In this document: piece by piece, positions 17,696-26,350 of the stretch
Layout: each line of letters opens with the position of its first letter
Numbering within the stretch: the stretch's first letter is position 1
From: Halorientalis sp. IM1011
GTDB taxonomy: Archaea; Halobacteriota; Halobacteria; Halobacteriales; Haloarculaceae
Assembly (NCBI RefSeq): GCF_001989615.1
Contig: NZ_CP019067.1
Coordinates: forward strand, 248,001-312,000
Direction of reading: 5' to 3'
Length of the DNA: 64,000 bases
The notes under the pieces: generated by a model
Told to the model about the DNA's origin: nothing
Seen by the model: only the letters and a program-made list of their open reading frames with translations
Database searches by the model: none
Translations under genes and position numbers: made by a program

Positions 17696-19120
17696 CTACT
17701 CCGTCGTCCGGGCCTTCCGGCCGTACCGGATCACGCCCTCCTGCTCGTAGATCCGCCGGATGACAGTGGTCACCGCGTCGCCAACTGCCGGCGAGGTCTC
17801 GGCCCCGACGACCTGGAGGGGCATGCTGACCGATTCGCCGTCGGCCGTGAACGAGGCGATGGCGACGCCGTACTCGCCGCTTTTCTGCTGCTGGACCGCG
17901 AACTCCGGCGGCTCCCCGCCCCGCGAGACCGCGGTGACGGCCTCGACTTCGCCGGTCGACGGCAGTTCGACCGGTTCGAACTCGACCAGTTCCCGGCAGT
18001 CGGGACAGGCACCCTCCGGCGGGAACGCCAGCGACCCGCACTCGGGACACCGGCCCGCCACGAGGCGGTGGCGCTGGGGGATCGATCGCTTCCACGTCGG
18101 AACGGAGACGTACGCCGCGCCGCCCGACGGTTCGCCGCTGGTCACGTCGCCCCGCCGGCGCAGGTACTCGGCGTAGCTGAGGTCCGTATTGCCGTCGAGG
18201 GCAAGTTCCGCGGGCACGTCGTCGTCGGCCTCGACGACGAACGCGTCCGCGCCGCCGCCGCTGCCGTAACCCGCGCCCAGCACCGTCTCGTGGCCGTCGG
18301 CGAGGGCCCGCGCGAGCGACAGCGGCACACTCGCGGCGGCCGTGTCGCCGAGGTCCTGCACCGTCGCGCAGGTGTGGATCGTCTCGTTGTCGAGTCCCAT
18401 CGAGCCGGCGGCGCGGTAGGGCAGGCCTCCGTCGGGGGCCTGGACCGCTGCGGCGTCGGGGTCCTCGGGCGCGTCCACGGCGTCGACCGCGGCCGCGAGC
18501 GTCTCGCGGAAGGCCTCGCGGTCGTAGCTGGTCACCTCGATGCCCTCTACGTCGTCGCTCCCGGCCCGCCGGAACCGCGTCCCTGGGTAGGGTTCGGCGT
18601 GTTCCGCGCGGTCGGTGATCGGCGCGGGGGCGTCCGGGCCGACGAGGACCGCTGCCGCGCCCGCGCCGGCGGCGTGTTCGCGCTCGTCGCTCGGTTCGCC
18701 ACGCGGGCAGTCCGCGGCGACCACGAGTGCGAGTCCGTCGGTCTCGGCCTCCAGCGCGGCGAACAGCGCGCGCGTGCCGGCTCGCGTGCTCCCGGTGAAC
18801 GTCTGGCGGGTGGCGTCGTCGTCGACGCCGAGGAACGAGCCGAGTCGAACGGTCGGGTCTTCCTCAGCCATCGGCGGGGTAGTCGTGGCGAACCCGACCC
18901 AGTCCACGTCGGCGGCGTCGGCGTCGCCTGCTTCGAGGGCGCGACGGGCGGCCTCCCAGCCCATCGTGAGCGCGTCCTCGTCGGCCTCGGGGACCGCCTT
19001 CTCCTCGATGCCCGACGCCTCGAAGCTCCCCCACGCGTCGGCGAACTCCTCGGCCGACACCCGGAGCCGGGGCGCGTAGGCACCGACGGCGTGGATGCCG
19101 TCGTGGGCACCGTCCGTCAT
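17696..19120 (-). CDS. HMG-CoA-synthase-like domain fused to DUF35 zinc-ribbon/OB protein
   Basis: A 474-residue fusion. Residues 1 to about 330 follow archaeal HMG-CoA synthase (GIEEKAVPEADEDALTMG near 37-54). Residues 358-375 hold a Cys4 zinc ribbon (C358, C361, C372, C375), followed by an OB domain, as in DUF35 acyl-CoA-binding partners of thiolases. Where synthases have the catalytic Cys in an A-C-K-A-G-T motif, this protein has S-T-R-A-G-T (T112), and the catalytic His of HQPNG is replaced by Q227 in VQAPDGG. Synthase activity is therefore unlikely. Its ATG overlaps the thiolase stop by four bases, so it probably works as the thiolase partner, binding or passing acyl-CoA. Confidence 0.82.
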   Translation of the reverse strand: MTDGAHDGIHAVGAYAPRLRVSAEEFADAWGSFEASGIEEKAVPEADEDALTMGWEAARRALEAGDADAADVDWVGFATTTPPMAEEDPTVRLGSFLGVDDDATRQTFTGSTRAGTRALFAALEAETDGLALVVAADCPRGEPSDEREHAAGAGAAAVLVGPDAPAPITDRAEHAEPYPGTRFRRAGSDDVEGIEVTSYDREAFRETLAAAVDAVDAPEDPDAAAVQAPDGGLPYRAAGSMGLDNETIHTCATVQDLGDTAAASVPLSLARALADGHETVLGAGYGSGGGADAFVVEADDDVPAELALDGNTDLSYAEYLRRRGDVTSGEPSGGAAYVSVPTWKRSIPQRHRLVAGRCPECGSLAFPPEGACPDCRELVEFEPVELPSTGEVEAVTAVSRGGEPPEFAVQQQKSGEYGVAIASFTADGESVSMPLQVVGAETSPAVGDAVTTVIRRIYEQEGVIRYGRKARTTE

Positions 19121-20298
19121 GCCGCATCACCCCCGAGACCCTTCTCGAACAGATGGACAACGGCAGCACCGCCCGAGCCGCCGACGTTGTGGGTCAGCCC
19201 GACCTGCGGGTCGTCGAGCTGGCGTTCGCCGGCGTCGCCGGAGAGTTGCTTGAACGCCTCGACGACCTGTCCAGCTCCGGTCGCGCCGATGGGGTGGCCC
19301 TTCGACTTCAGGCCGCCGGAGGTGTTGACGGGCATCTCGCCGTCGCGTTTCGTCTTCCCGCTGGCGACGAACTCACCGGCTTCCTCGGGTTCGCAGAGCC
19401 CGAGGTCGGAGTAAGCCATCAGTTCCGCGATGGCGAAGCAGTCGTGGACCTCGGCGAAGTCCAGGTCGTCGGGGCCGTAGCCGGCCATCTCGTAGGCGCG
19501 GTCGGCGGCGTACTGCGACGCGGGGACTTCGGTGTAGGTGTCGCGCTGGAACAGGCCCACGCGGTCGCTGCCGGCACCGACGCCGGCCACGCGGATCGGG
19601 TCGTCCGTGTAGTTCTCGACCACGTCCTCGCTGGCCAGCAGGACGGCGGCCGCGCCGTCGGTCGTCGGACAGCAGTGATAGAGGTTGAGGGGGTCGGCGA
19701 CCGTCGGCGCGTCCATGGCGTCCTCCAGCGAACACTCGAACCCGAGCTGTGCGTGGGGGTTCTTCGCGCCGTTCTCGTGGTTCTTGACGGCGACGTGGGA
19801 GAGTTCTTCGCGGGTCGTGCCGTACTCCTGCATGTGCCGGCTGGCCATCTGGGCGTAGACACCGGCGAAGGTAGTACCCGAGAGGCGTTCCCACTCGGTT
19901 TCGCCGGAGACGCCGAGCCAGTAGCGCACGGCGTCGCCGGACACGTCGGTCATGATCTCGACGCCGCTCGCCAGCACCACGTCGGCCATCCCGCTGCGGA
20001 TGGCCTGCACGCCCTGCCGGACGGAGTAGCCGGAGGCCGCACAGGCGTTCTCGACGCGGGTGACGGGGATGCCGTGGAGGCCGACGTGTTCGGTGACGGC
20101 GGGGCCGGACAGGCCGAGTTGCCGACCGCCGACGCCGAGGGTGCCGACGACCGCTTCGTCCACGTCCTCGGTCTCGATACCGTCCGGGACGCTGTCGCAG
20201 GCGTTCTCGAACGCCGTGGCGAACAGCGACCGGTAGCTCTCGCCCGGGAACGAGCCGTAGTCGGACTGACCCGCCCCGATGAGGTAGGCGTCGCGCAT
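19117..20298 (-). CDS. Thiolase (SCPx-type acetyl-CoA acyltransferase)
   Basis: A 393-residue thiolase-fold enzyme. The nucleophilic Cys is in RVENACAASGYSV (about C85) and the C-terminal catalytic motif is GHPIGATGAGQ; EVHDCFA supplies another conserved element. It is of the archaeal SCPx-like type that works with a DUF35 protein, here supplied by the overlapping downstream fusion gene. It should condense or cleave acyl-CoA units. Residues needed for catalysis look intact, unlike in its partner. Confidence 0.9.
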   Translation of the reverse strand: MRDAYLIGAGQSDYGSFPGESYRSLFATAFENACDSVPDGIETEDVDEAVVGTLGVGGRQLGLSGPAVTEHVGLHGIPVTRVENACAASGYSVRQGVQAIRSGMADVVLASGVEIMTDVSGDAVRYWLGVSGETEWERLSGTTFAGVYAQMASRHMQEYGTTREELSHVAVKNHENGAKNPHAQLGFECSLEDAMDAPTVADPLNLYHCCPTTDGAAAVLLASEDVVENYTDDPIRVAGVGAGSDRVGLFQRDTYTEVPASQYAADRAYEMAGYGPDDLDFAEVHDCFAIAELMAYSDLGLCEPEEAGEFVASGKTKRDGEMPVNTSGGLKSKGHPIGATGAGQVVEAFKQLSGDAGERQLDDPQVGLTHNVGGSGGAAVVHLFEKGLGGDAA

Positions 20299-20320
20299 AC
20301 CTGTCCTGCTAACCGGCAGG

Positions 20321-20330
20321 CTATAAACTT
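20321..20330 (-). promoter_or_regulatory. TATA box of the thiolase operon
   Basis: Minus-strand AAGTTTATAG, centred about 27 bases before the thiolase ATG at 20298, predicting a leaderless transcript that includes the HMG-CoA-synthase-like fusion gene. Confidence 0.65.
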
Positions 20331-20406
20331 GTCACTACGGAACGTTCGTTTGTAGAGAATTCGACACACAATCGGGTCTGGACCGGACGTTCTCGCAGGG
20401 AAGCGT

Positions 20407-21264
20407 TCAGACCTCTGCCGCGAGATTCGATGCCTCGACTTCGAACAGTCGGGCCTCACAGTCCTCGCACGTGACCGCGACTACGTCGACGGTCCGACAG
20501 CAGGACTCGACGACCTCCTGTCCGAACCGGACCTGGCCGTCACAGGCCGGACAGCGCTCGACGAACAGGCGGAGGCCGGCCAGCAACTGGCCGCGTCCCG
20601 CCGCGCTCGTGTCCGCCCAGTCGTCGTAGTAGTCGGGCAGAACGCGACCGGCGGCCACGTCGGCGAGGAATGCCGCACGGGACTCCCAGCGGCCGACGGT
20701 GCGGCCGCCGCTGTGAGCGACGAACGCGTCACCGTACTCCTCGAACTCCAGGTCCGATGGTTCGATCCCGACGATATCCGCGACGGCCTCGCGGTCGGCG
20801 TCCGCGTCGCGTTCCCGCTGGACCTGCTCGCGGAATGCCTCGGCGAAGTCGGCCGTCAATCCCAGATCGCCGTGGGGTTTCTCCTCCAGGACGCCCGCCT
20901 CGACCAGTTCCCTCTCCACGTCGATGTCGGGGGTGTCTGGGCCCCCAGCCGTCTCCGTCCCCGTTGCAGCCCCGGTTTCGGCCTTGTCGAACCAGGCCAG
21001 CACGCGATCCGGGAAGTACCGTTTGGTCAGCGTCGGCGTCCCCGGAACGAGGTACCCCCGAAGGTAAATTGCGGCGACACAGACGAGGAAGACGACGGCC
21101 CCCACGCCACCCGCGACTGCGACACCATCAGCGGTGACCCAGATGGCGTAGCCGACGGCGGCGCTCGCCCCGACCGCGATGACGGTGTTGACCGCCGTGC
21201 ACGGGACACAGCGGTTCTCCCCGGTGTACTCGGGGCGTCGAACCCGATCCAGTACAGTTCCCAT
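20407..21264 (-). CDS. Haloarchaeal membrane protein with C-terminal zinc knuckles, unknown function
   Basis: A 285-residue protein. The N-terminal RRPEYTGENRCVPCTAVN leads into two membrane helices (about residues 26-46 and 50-70). The soluble remainder carries cysteines CPAC, a CC pair and CEDC near the C-terminus, which look like a zinc site. The N-terminal motif recurs in haloarchaeal proteins of unknown role. It lies between the thiolase promoter and a winged-helix regulator, all on the minus strand; no operon link is certain. Confidence 0.75.
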   Translation of the reverse strand: MGTVLDRVRRPEYTGENRCVPCTAVNTVIAVGASAAVGYAIWVTADGVAVAGGVGAVVFLVCVAAIYLRGYLVPGTPTLTKRYFPDRVLAWFDKAETGAATGTETAGGPDTPDIDVERELVEAGVLEEKPHGDLGLTADFAEAFREQVQRERDADADREAVADIVGIEPSDLEFEEYGDAFVAHSGGRTVGRWESRAAFLADVAAGRVLPDYYDDWADTSAAGRGQLLAGLRLFVERCPACDGQVRFGQEVVESCCRTVDVVAVTCEDCEARLFEVEASNLAAEV

Positions 21265-21311
21265 GGTTCCCGGTACCGAAGAGTGGAAGGAAAACGTATC
21301 GGCGCGACAGA

Positions 21312-21683
21312 TTAGTCGCGGCGGTCGCGAATCAGTTCGACTGCGTCGGCGAACCGGTCGTCCTCGGCGAGAGTCTCGAGGATCTCCTCCTCGGCGATGT
21401 CGAGCGAGTAGGCCGGACGCCCCTTCCCCGTTGGCGACTCCTTCCGTTCCTCCCCCAACAGGTCTGCCGATTCGAGTTCCGTCAGGGCGTTGATGACGCG
21501 CTGGCGCGTGACGCCGCCGGGAGCCATCTCGTCCAGTCCCTCGAACTCGTCGAGGAGGTCCTCACAGACGCCGGTCACGTCGAAGGAGTGGACGGGCACG
21601 TCGTCACGAGCCCGCAGATCGATCACCGAGAGGAGCACGAACCGGTGAAACGGATCGACGGCGTCGAGATCGGCATCGGACAT
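21312..21683 (-). CDS. Winged-helix transcriptional regulator (haloarchaeal)
   Basis: A 123-residue acidic protein. Residues about 55-95 (GVTRQRVINALTELESADLLGEE, given here in part) read as a winged helix, with a basic wing around KESPTGKGRPAYSL. A TATA-like TTTACCC lies 27 bases upstream of the ATG, so the mRNA is likely leaderless. Targets are unknown. Confidence 0.72.
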   Translation of the reverse strand: MSDADLDAVDPFHRFVLLSVIDLRARDDVPVHSFDVTGVCEDLLDEFEGLDEMAPGGVTRQRVINALTELESADLLGEERKESPTGKGRPAYSLDIAEEEILETLAEDDRFADAVELIRDRRD

Positions 21684-21747
21684 ATCTGAACCTTCCCCCT
21701 ATCGGGTAAAGAAAGTGTGGACTTGTCGCAACGACCGGGAAGGCGGG

Positions 21748-22602
21748 TCAGGGACAAAGTGTGATTTCGGGCTGTTCACAGATTACGCGGGGCGAGGACG
21801 CGGTATCGGGGTCGTCGAGACGCGAGACGATCGCGGCGAACGTGAGGGTGTCGAACCGTCCGATCTCCGACGGGCCGAGGAGGCCACAGGTGAACGTCAG
21901 CGGCGCGGTGTGGCCGACCCTGCGGACGAGTCCGACTGCGACCCGACAGCAATCACAGGTTATCGTCGAGGGCGGCCCGTCCTCGTCCGTCTCGCTCGAT
22001 GTCGCCAGCGCGCGGGCGACGTCGATCCGCTGCTGGTCGAGGGCCCGGCTGTCGGTGCGGTAGACTGTCGCGGCTTCGGGTCGGTCGTCCGCGTTCCGGG
22101 TCGTGTACTCCAGGGCGGCGACCGGTCGCGTGCCGCGGTTCGGGTGGTGGCTGACCGTGAGGTGGGCCGTGTCGGTCTGCAGGGTGTCCACGTCGAACGT
22201 GACGACCTCGCGGACCCGATCGCCGTCGGTGACGCGGGCCGCCGTCGTCGTCTCGGGGATCGGACGAATCCGGCTGTGGCGTTTGCGAGCCACGTCCAGC
22301 AGTCGTGCGTACTCGTCGGTCCGGCGCGCCCGGATGGCCACCCCGTTCGCCGCGTCCCCGGCCAGCCACTCCACGTCGATCTCGCGGTCGGGATCCCGCG
22401 TCGCGGCGTCGGGAAACAGCGCTGCCACGGCCCCCGCGCTGTCCGCCCGGAGCACGAGTCGTGCGGCGATGCCCCGCTCCCCCGCCGGCCCCATTCCGCC
22501 GAGGGTGCGCCACAGCCCACCGACGCCGTCCGCGTCGTCCGGCAGCACGCCGTGGCCAGCTCGGAACCAGTCGTCCGTCGTATCGTCGTGCGTGTCGTCC
22601 AT
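21748..22602 (-). CDS. Uncharacterised haloarchaeal protein
   Basis: A 284-residue protein that I do not recognise. It has no membrane segment or signal peptide. C-terminal cysteines (CDCCR, TCGLLG, CEQPEITLC) may hold metal, and the middle is mixed alpha/beta. ATG at 22602 was chosen: the only TATA-like element (22634-22642, minus) would lie over the start of the longer reading frame, so a start at its first codon is not possible from that promoter. It is divergent from an HTH regulator at 22814, which may control it. Confidence 0.62.
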   Translation of the reverse strand: MDDTHDDTTDDWFRAGHGVLPDDADGVGGLWRTLGGMGPAGERGIAARLVLRADSAGAVAALFPDAATRDPDREIDVEWLAGDAANGVAIRARRTDEYARLLDVARKRHSRIRPIPETTTAARVTDGDRVREVVTFDVDTLQTDTAHLTVSHHPNRGTRPVAALEYTTRNADDRPEAATVYRTDSRALDQQRIDVARALATSSETDEDGPPSTITCDCCRVAVGLVRRVGHTAPLTFTCGLLGPSEIGRFDTLTFAAIVSRLDDPDTASSPRVICEQPEITLCP

Positions 22603-22778
22603 CGTGAATTCGAATGAAACAGTGTTCTGCACTGATATTATCTTACTGTCCGTGCATCCGGACCGGGTCCTGAGGAAGCGGGTCAGCTGTCACCGAACGT
22701 CGCCGATGTGTGGCGATATCGTCTGACGCGTGTCCGCCGGAACGACGACAGGCTGCTCGTCGTTACATTCTGGCCTAG

Positions 22779-22788
22779 AAAAATTATT
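22779..22788 (+). promoter_or_regulatory. TATA box of the DUF1724-type regulator
   Basis: AAAAATTATT, the most AT-rich stretch between the divergent genes at 22602 and 22814. It lies about 28-30 bases before the ATG, again suggesting leaderless expression. Confidence 0.6.
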
Positions 22789-22813
22789 ACAACAGTAGCA
22801 AATACGGCGGTAC

Positions 22814-23596
22814 ATGTCACGACCGTCGCCGGCCGAGGTCGCTTCGGTTCTCTCGAAGCGGGCGGAGGTACTGGACACCATCCGCGAGCGACCGCGCTCG
22901 AAGTCGGAGATCAGCGAGGCGGTCGAGGTGTCGCGGTCGACCGTCGATCGGGCGATCGACGAACTGGACGACTACGATATCGTCGAGCGATCACCGCCGG
23001 ACGGCTACCGGCAGACCGAACTCGGCTCGCTCCTCTCGGCCGCCCGCGACTCCTTCTGGAACAGTATCGAGGGCGTCTACGCGGCGTCGGCCGTCGAATC
23101 GACGTTCCCGAGGGGTGAGCTGGGGGAACACGCCGTGTTCGACGGTGCCGAGATCGTCCGGCCGAAGCCCCACGAACCCGACCGCCCGCTCCAGCACCTC
23201 CTCGACCGCGTCGAGACGGCCGACCGGTTCCGCGGGGTCACCCCGGTCGTCCTCGGCCAGCTCGTCGACGCATGTCACGAACGGATCGCGACCGGACAGC
23301 TGGACCTCGAACTCGTGGTGACCCAGGAGGTACTGAACTGTCTCCGATCGCGGTACCGCGAGCGGATGCCGGTCGTCCTCTCGGAGTCAGACATCCGGCG
23401 TTACGCGGACGGGGCGCCGTTCCCGTTCGGGCTGGGCGTCTTCGACTGCGGGGAGCGCCGGGTCGCCGTCCTCATTCTCTGTAGCAGGAACGGTATCGGC
23501 GGTGTCGTCGAGAACGACAGCCGAGTCGCCGTCGGCTGGGCGACCCGGCTGTTCGAGGAGACCGCGGCCGCCGCGACGCCCATCTTCGCCGACTGA
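22814..23596 (+). CDS. HTH transcriptional regulator with FilR1/DUF1724-type ligand domain
   Basis: A 260-residue protein. Residues 10-60 form a winged helix (KRAEVLDTIRERPRSKSEIS, then VSRSTVDRAIDELDDYDIVE in part). The rest resembles the DUF1724 (FilR1) domain found in archaeal regulators such as MsvR-like and haloarchaeal HTH proteins, including VVLSESDIRRY and the FGLGVFD segment. It likely senses a small ligand. Divergent from an unknown gene, a candidate target. Confidence 0.82.
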   Translation: MSRPSPAEVASVLSKRAEVLDTIRERPRSKSEISEAVEVSRSTVDRAIDELDDYDIVERSPPDGYRQTELGSLLSAARDSFWNSIEGVYAASAVESTFPRGELGEHAVFDGAEIVRPKPHEPDRPLQHLLDRVETADRFRGVTPVVLGQLVDACHERIATGQLDLELVVTQEVLNCLRSRYRERMPVVLSESDIRRYADGAPFPFGLGVFDCGERRVAVLILCSRNGIGGVVENDSRVAVGWATRLFEETAAAATPIFAD

Positions 23597-23637
23597 CCGG
23601 CGCAGGTGGCGACGGCAGAAACGGCGAATCCGACCGA

Positions 23638-24738
23638 CTAGACCGACTCGGCGTCAGTCGGAATGGTCTCGCCCTCCACGTCGGCGGTTCCGACGTGTTC
23701 GGCGACGGTGCGGCGGTTTATCGCACCGACGCGGTCCGAGACCGAGTCGACGAACGAAAAGAGGTCGTCGCGGATCTCGCTGTCCTCGTCGCGGATCGTC
23801 GGCCCGTCGCTCTCGGCACTGTCGAAATCGGGATGGACGGGGAGCTTCGAGAGCGTGGGCACGTCGTAGTCCTCACTGATCTCGTCGGCACCGCCCGACC
23901 CGAACACCTCGTGGGTCTCCTCGCAGTTCGGACAGTGGTAGCCGCTCATGTTCTCGACGACGCCCAGCACGGGCGTGTCGTGCTCGTCGAACAGTTTGAG
24001 CCCCTTCCGGGCGTCGGCGACTGCCATCTCCTGTGGCGTCGTCACGATGACGACGCCGGCGACGGGCAGCGTCTGGAGCAGGTTCAGCGACGCGTCGCCG
24101 GTCCCCGGCGGGAGGTCGACGACGAGGTAGTCGAGTCGGCCCCACTGGACCTCGTCGATGAACTTCATCATCACGTTGTTGACCATCGGGCCGCGCATCA
24201 CCGCCGGGTCGTCGTTGTCGGGCATGAGGTGGTCGGTGCTCATCACCATCACGCCGTCGGAGCGGGGCGGCACGATGTCCTCGTTGGGCGTCACGCCCGG
24301 TTCGTCCTCGGTCGGGAGGATCCGCGGGACGTTCGGGCCGTGCACGTCGGCGTCGAGGATGCCGACGCGGGCCCCGCGGTCGTTGAGCCCGGCCGCGAGG
24401 TTCGCGGCGACGGTGGTCTTCCCGACGCCGCCCTTCCCGGAAGCGACGGCGATGACGTTCTTCACGCCGGGCAGGATCGACTCGTCGAACCCGATCTCCT
24501 CGCCGACGCGGGCGGTCAGGTCGGGTTCGAGCCCGGCTTCCTCGACGGTGTCCCGGATCGCGTTCCCGATGTCTATTTCGGCCGGCGAGTACGGCGCGTT
24601 GAACGCCAGCGACACCGAGGCGGTGCCGTCGTCGATCCGGATGTCGTTTACGAGCCCCATCGAGACGATGTCGTCGTCGTTCTGGGGATCCGTTACCTCG
24701 GCCAGTCTGTCTTCGAGTTCCGCTTCGGTGAGTGTCAT
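23638..24738 (-). CDS. apbC: Mrp/Nbp35-family Fe-S cluster carrier ATPase
   Basis: A 366-residue protein: N-terminal MIP18/DUF59-like domain (residues about 1-85), then a deviant Walker A ASGKGGVGKTT (about 100-110) of the MinD/Mrp ATPases, VVDLPPGTGD, and a CPNC motif (about residue 271) that can hold a bridging 4Fe-4S cluster in the dimer. It loads clusters on target proteins. It is the last gene after an Fe-S/NrfD module on the same strand, 50 bases downstream of a small membrane protein, which suggests help in maturing the four-cluster subunit. ATG at 24738 starts the DUF59-like domain exactly. Confidence 0.92.
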   Translation of the reverse strand: MTLTEAELEDRLAEVTDPQNDDDIVSMGLVNDIRIDDGTASVSLAFNAPYSPAEIDIGNAIRDTVEEAGLEPDLTARVGEEIGFDESILPGVKNVIAVASGKGGVGKTTVAANLAAGLNDRGARVGILDADVHGPNVPRILPTEDEPGVTPNEDIVPPRSDGVMVMSTDHLMPDNDDPAVMRGPMVNNVMMKFIDEVQWGRLDYLVVDLPPGTGDASLNLLQTLPVAGVVIVTTPQEMAVADARKGLKLFDEHDTPVLGVVENMSGYHCPNCEETHEVFGSGGADEISEDYDVPTLSKLPVHPDFDSAESDGPTIRDEDSEIRDDLFSFVDSVSDRVGAINRRTVAEHVGTADVEGETIPTDAESV

Positions 24739-24788
24739 GGGTGTGTGGTGTCTCCGCCGTGGTTTGCGCGCGATACCGGGCCTGTTCC

Positions 24789-25025
24789 TCAGAAGAACAG
24801 GACGTCGATCACCATCGTGGCGACGAAGAGGCCGCCCCACAGCGACGTCGTCATCCCGACGACGTAGCCGACGCCGAGCAGTCCCTTCTTCGTGTCACTG
24901 GGGTCCCCGAGGAACCACGCCGCGATCATGATATACACCGGCACCAGCACGATGCCGAAGATCAGGTACGTGCCGGGACCCACGAACGGGAGCGTGTACT
25001 CGGGCGAACTCGCGAGTGGCATCAT
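24789..25025 (-). CDS. Small membrane subunit of the NrfD/Fe-S redox module
   Basis: A 78-residue protein with two hydrophobic helices (about residues 17-40 and 52-75). It overlaps the NrfD gene by four bases, so it is cotranslated and probably part of the complex. There are two consecutive ATG codons; either may start. It has no cofactor ligand that I can see, so a structural or assembly role is likely. Confidence 0.72.
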   Translation of the reverse strand: MMPLASSPEYTLPFVGPGTYLIFGIVLVPVYIMIAAWFLGDPSDTKKGLLGVGYVVGMTTSLWGGLFVATMVIDVLFF

Positions 25026-26350
25026 TCGTGATCACCTCCGTCGTGTTCGTCCTGAATGGCGTGCAGTTCGACCACCGGGATCGCCTTCGAGACGATCAGG
25101 AAGAACAACGCGACGATGCCGACGGTGCCCAGCAGCGACGACAGTTCGACGACCGAGGGGACGTAGGGGCCGGGGACGCCGTCGTACAGCGCGAAGTGGG
25201 CGTGCTGGAGCCCCTCGACGACGAACAGCGTCTTCTCGATCAGGGTTCCGACGAGGACGGCGAACGAGAGGCCGACCATCACCGGAATGCTGAACAGGTG
25301 GGGCTTCAGCGCCGTCACGAAGATGTACAGCAGGGTGATCCCGACCAGTCCCAGCGCGACCCAGTAGATGGGCGTGCTGATCTTGACCTGTGTGGCGTGT
25401 CGCAGCGTCGTCGGCGCGGCGAAGATGCCGGTCAGCACCTGCTGAAGCTGGAGCCACAGGAAGATGACGCTGAAGAAGCCGAGCCACTTGGCCAGCCCCT
25501 GGAACACCGCCCGGGGGATCAGGTCCTCCCAGTCGTAGATCCAGCGGAAGGTCGCGGCGATGATGATGATCCCCGCCACCGCGGAGGTCAGCGCGATGGA
25601 GAGGAAGGACGGCCCCTGGACGCCGCCGGCCCAGCCGGCCATCGAGGGGAGCGTCGAGAACAGCCACGGGATGACGCCGCCGTGCAGGAGCAGCGGGGCC
25701 ATGATGATGATCGCGAACGCGACCCACCAGACCATCCGCTCGACGATCTCGTCTTCCGTCTCGGTGTAGCCGACCATCAGCATCTTGTAGACCGGCTCCA
25801 GTTTGTCCGGGAGCCGGTCACGCAGCCGGTGGATGTCGTACCGGATGGTCAGGAGGAGATAGGTCGCCGTCAGCACGAAGTAGGCGGTGATGACGGTCAC
25901 GTCCCACGCGAGCGGCGACCACTGGACGCGCCACGGCCACGCCGGCAGGACGCTCGTCACCAGCCGGTCGGGTCGCCCGACGTGGATCAGGATGTACAGC
26001 CCAGCACAGGACAGCGCCGCGATGGTCAGCAACTCGGCCATCCGGGCGACCGGCTGGTAGGTGTCCAGCCCGATGAGCCGGACCGCCGCGGACAGGATGA
26101 TCCCGCCGTGGGCGATGCCGACCCACCAGATGAACGCGCCGATGTACAGCCCCCAGGGGACGCCCCCGCCCGAACCCCAGTCGGCGAGGTTCGTGACGAT
26201 CAGCCCGTGCTGGAGCTGCTGGACGTAGAAGAACAGCCAGACGCCGATGGCAGCGAGCGCCACCAGTAGCGCCAGCAGGTACTTCTTGGAGGTGGACTCG
26301 ATGGGGCGAACGAGCGTGTCCCGCCCCACGTCGGTCACGTCGGTACTCAC
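25022..26350 (-). CDS. NrfD/PsrC-family quinone-interacting membrane subunit
   Basis: A 442-residue polytopic protein with about ten membrane helices of the NrfD/PsrC/ActC family, which exchange electrons with the quinone pool and carry no haem. The motif PWGLYIGAFIWWVGIAHGG near residue 65 and IEKTLFVVEGLQH near the C-terminus are similar to the ActC branch. It overlaps the Fe-S subunit upstream and the small membrane protein downstream by four bases each. It is the membrane anchor of the module; the redox partner outside the membrane is not encoded here. Confidence 0.88.
   Translation of the reverse strand: MSTDVTDVGRDTLVRPIESTSKKYLLALLVALAAIGVWLFFYVQQLQHGLIVTNLADWGSGGGVPWGLYIGAFIWWVGIAHGGIILSAAVRLIGLDTYQPVARMAELLTIAALSCAGLYILIHVGRPDRLVTSVLPAWPWRVQWSPLAWDVTVITAYFVLTATYLLLTIRYDIHRLRDRLPDKLEPVYKMLMVGYTETEDEIVERMVWWVAFAIIIMAPLLLHGGVIPWLFSTLPSMAGWAGGVQGPSFLSIALTSAVAGIIIIAATFRWIYDWEDLIPRAVFQGLAKWLGFFSVIFLWLQLQQVLTGIFAAPTTLRHATQVKISTPIYWVALGLVGITLLYIFVTALKPHLFSIPVMVGLSFAVLVGTLIEKTLFVVEGLQHAHFALYDGVPGPYVPSVVELSSLLGTVGIVALFFLIVSKAIPVVELHAIQDEHDGGDHE

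Noticed and set aside
17696-19120. Calling this gene a functional HMG-CoA synthase for mevalonate synthesis
   Set aside because: The catalytic Cys and His positions are changed (T112, Q227), so only the fold can be claimed.
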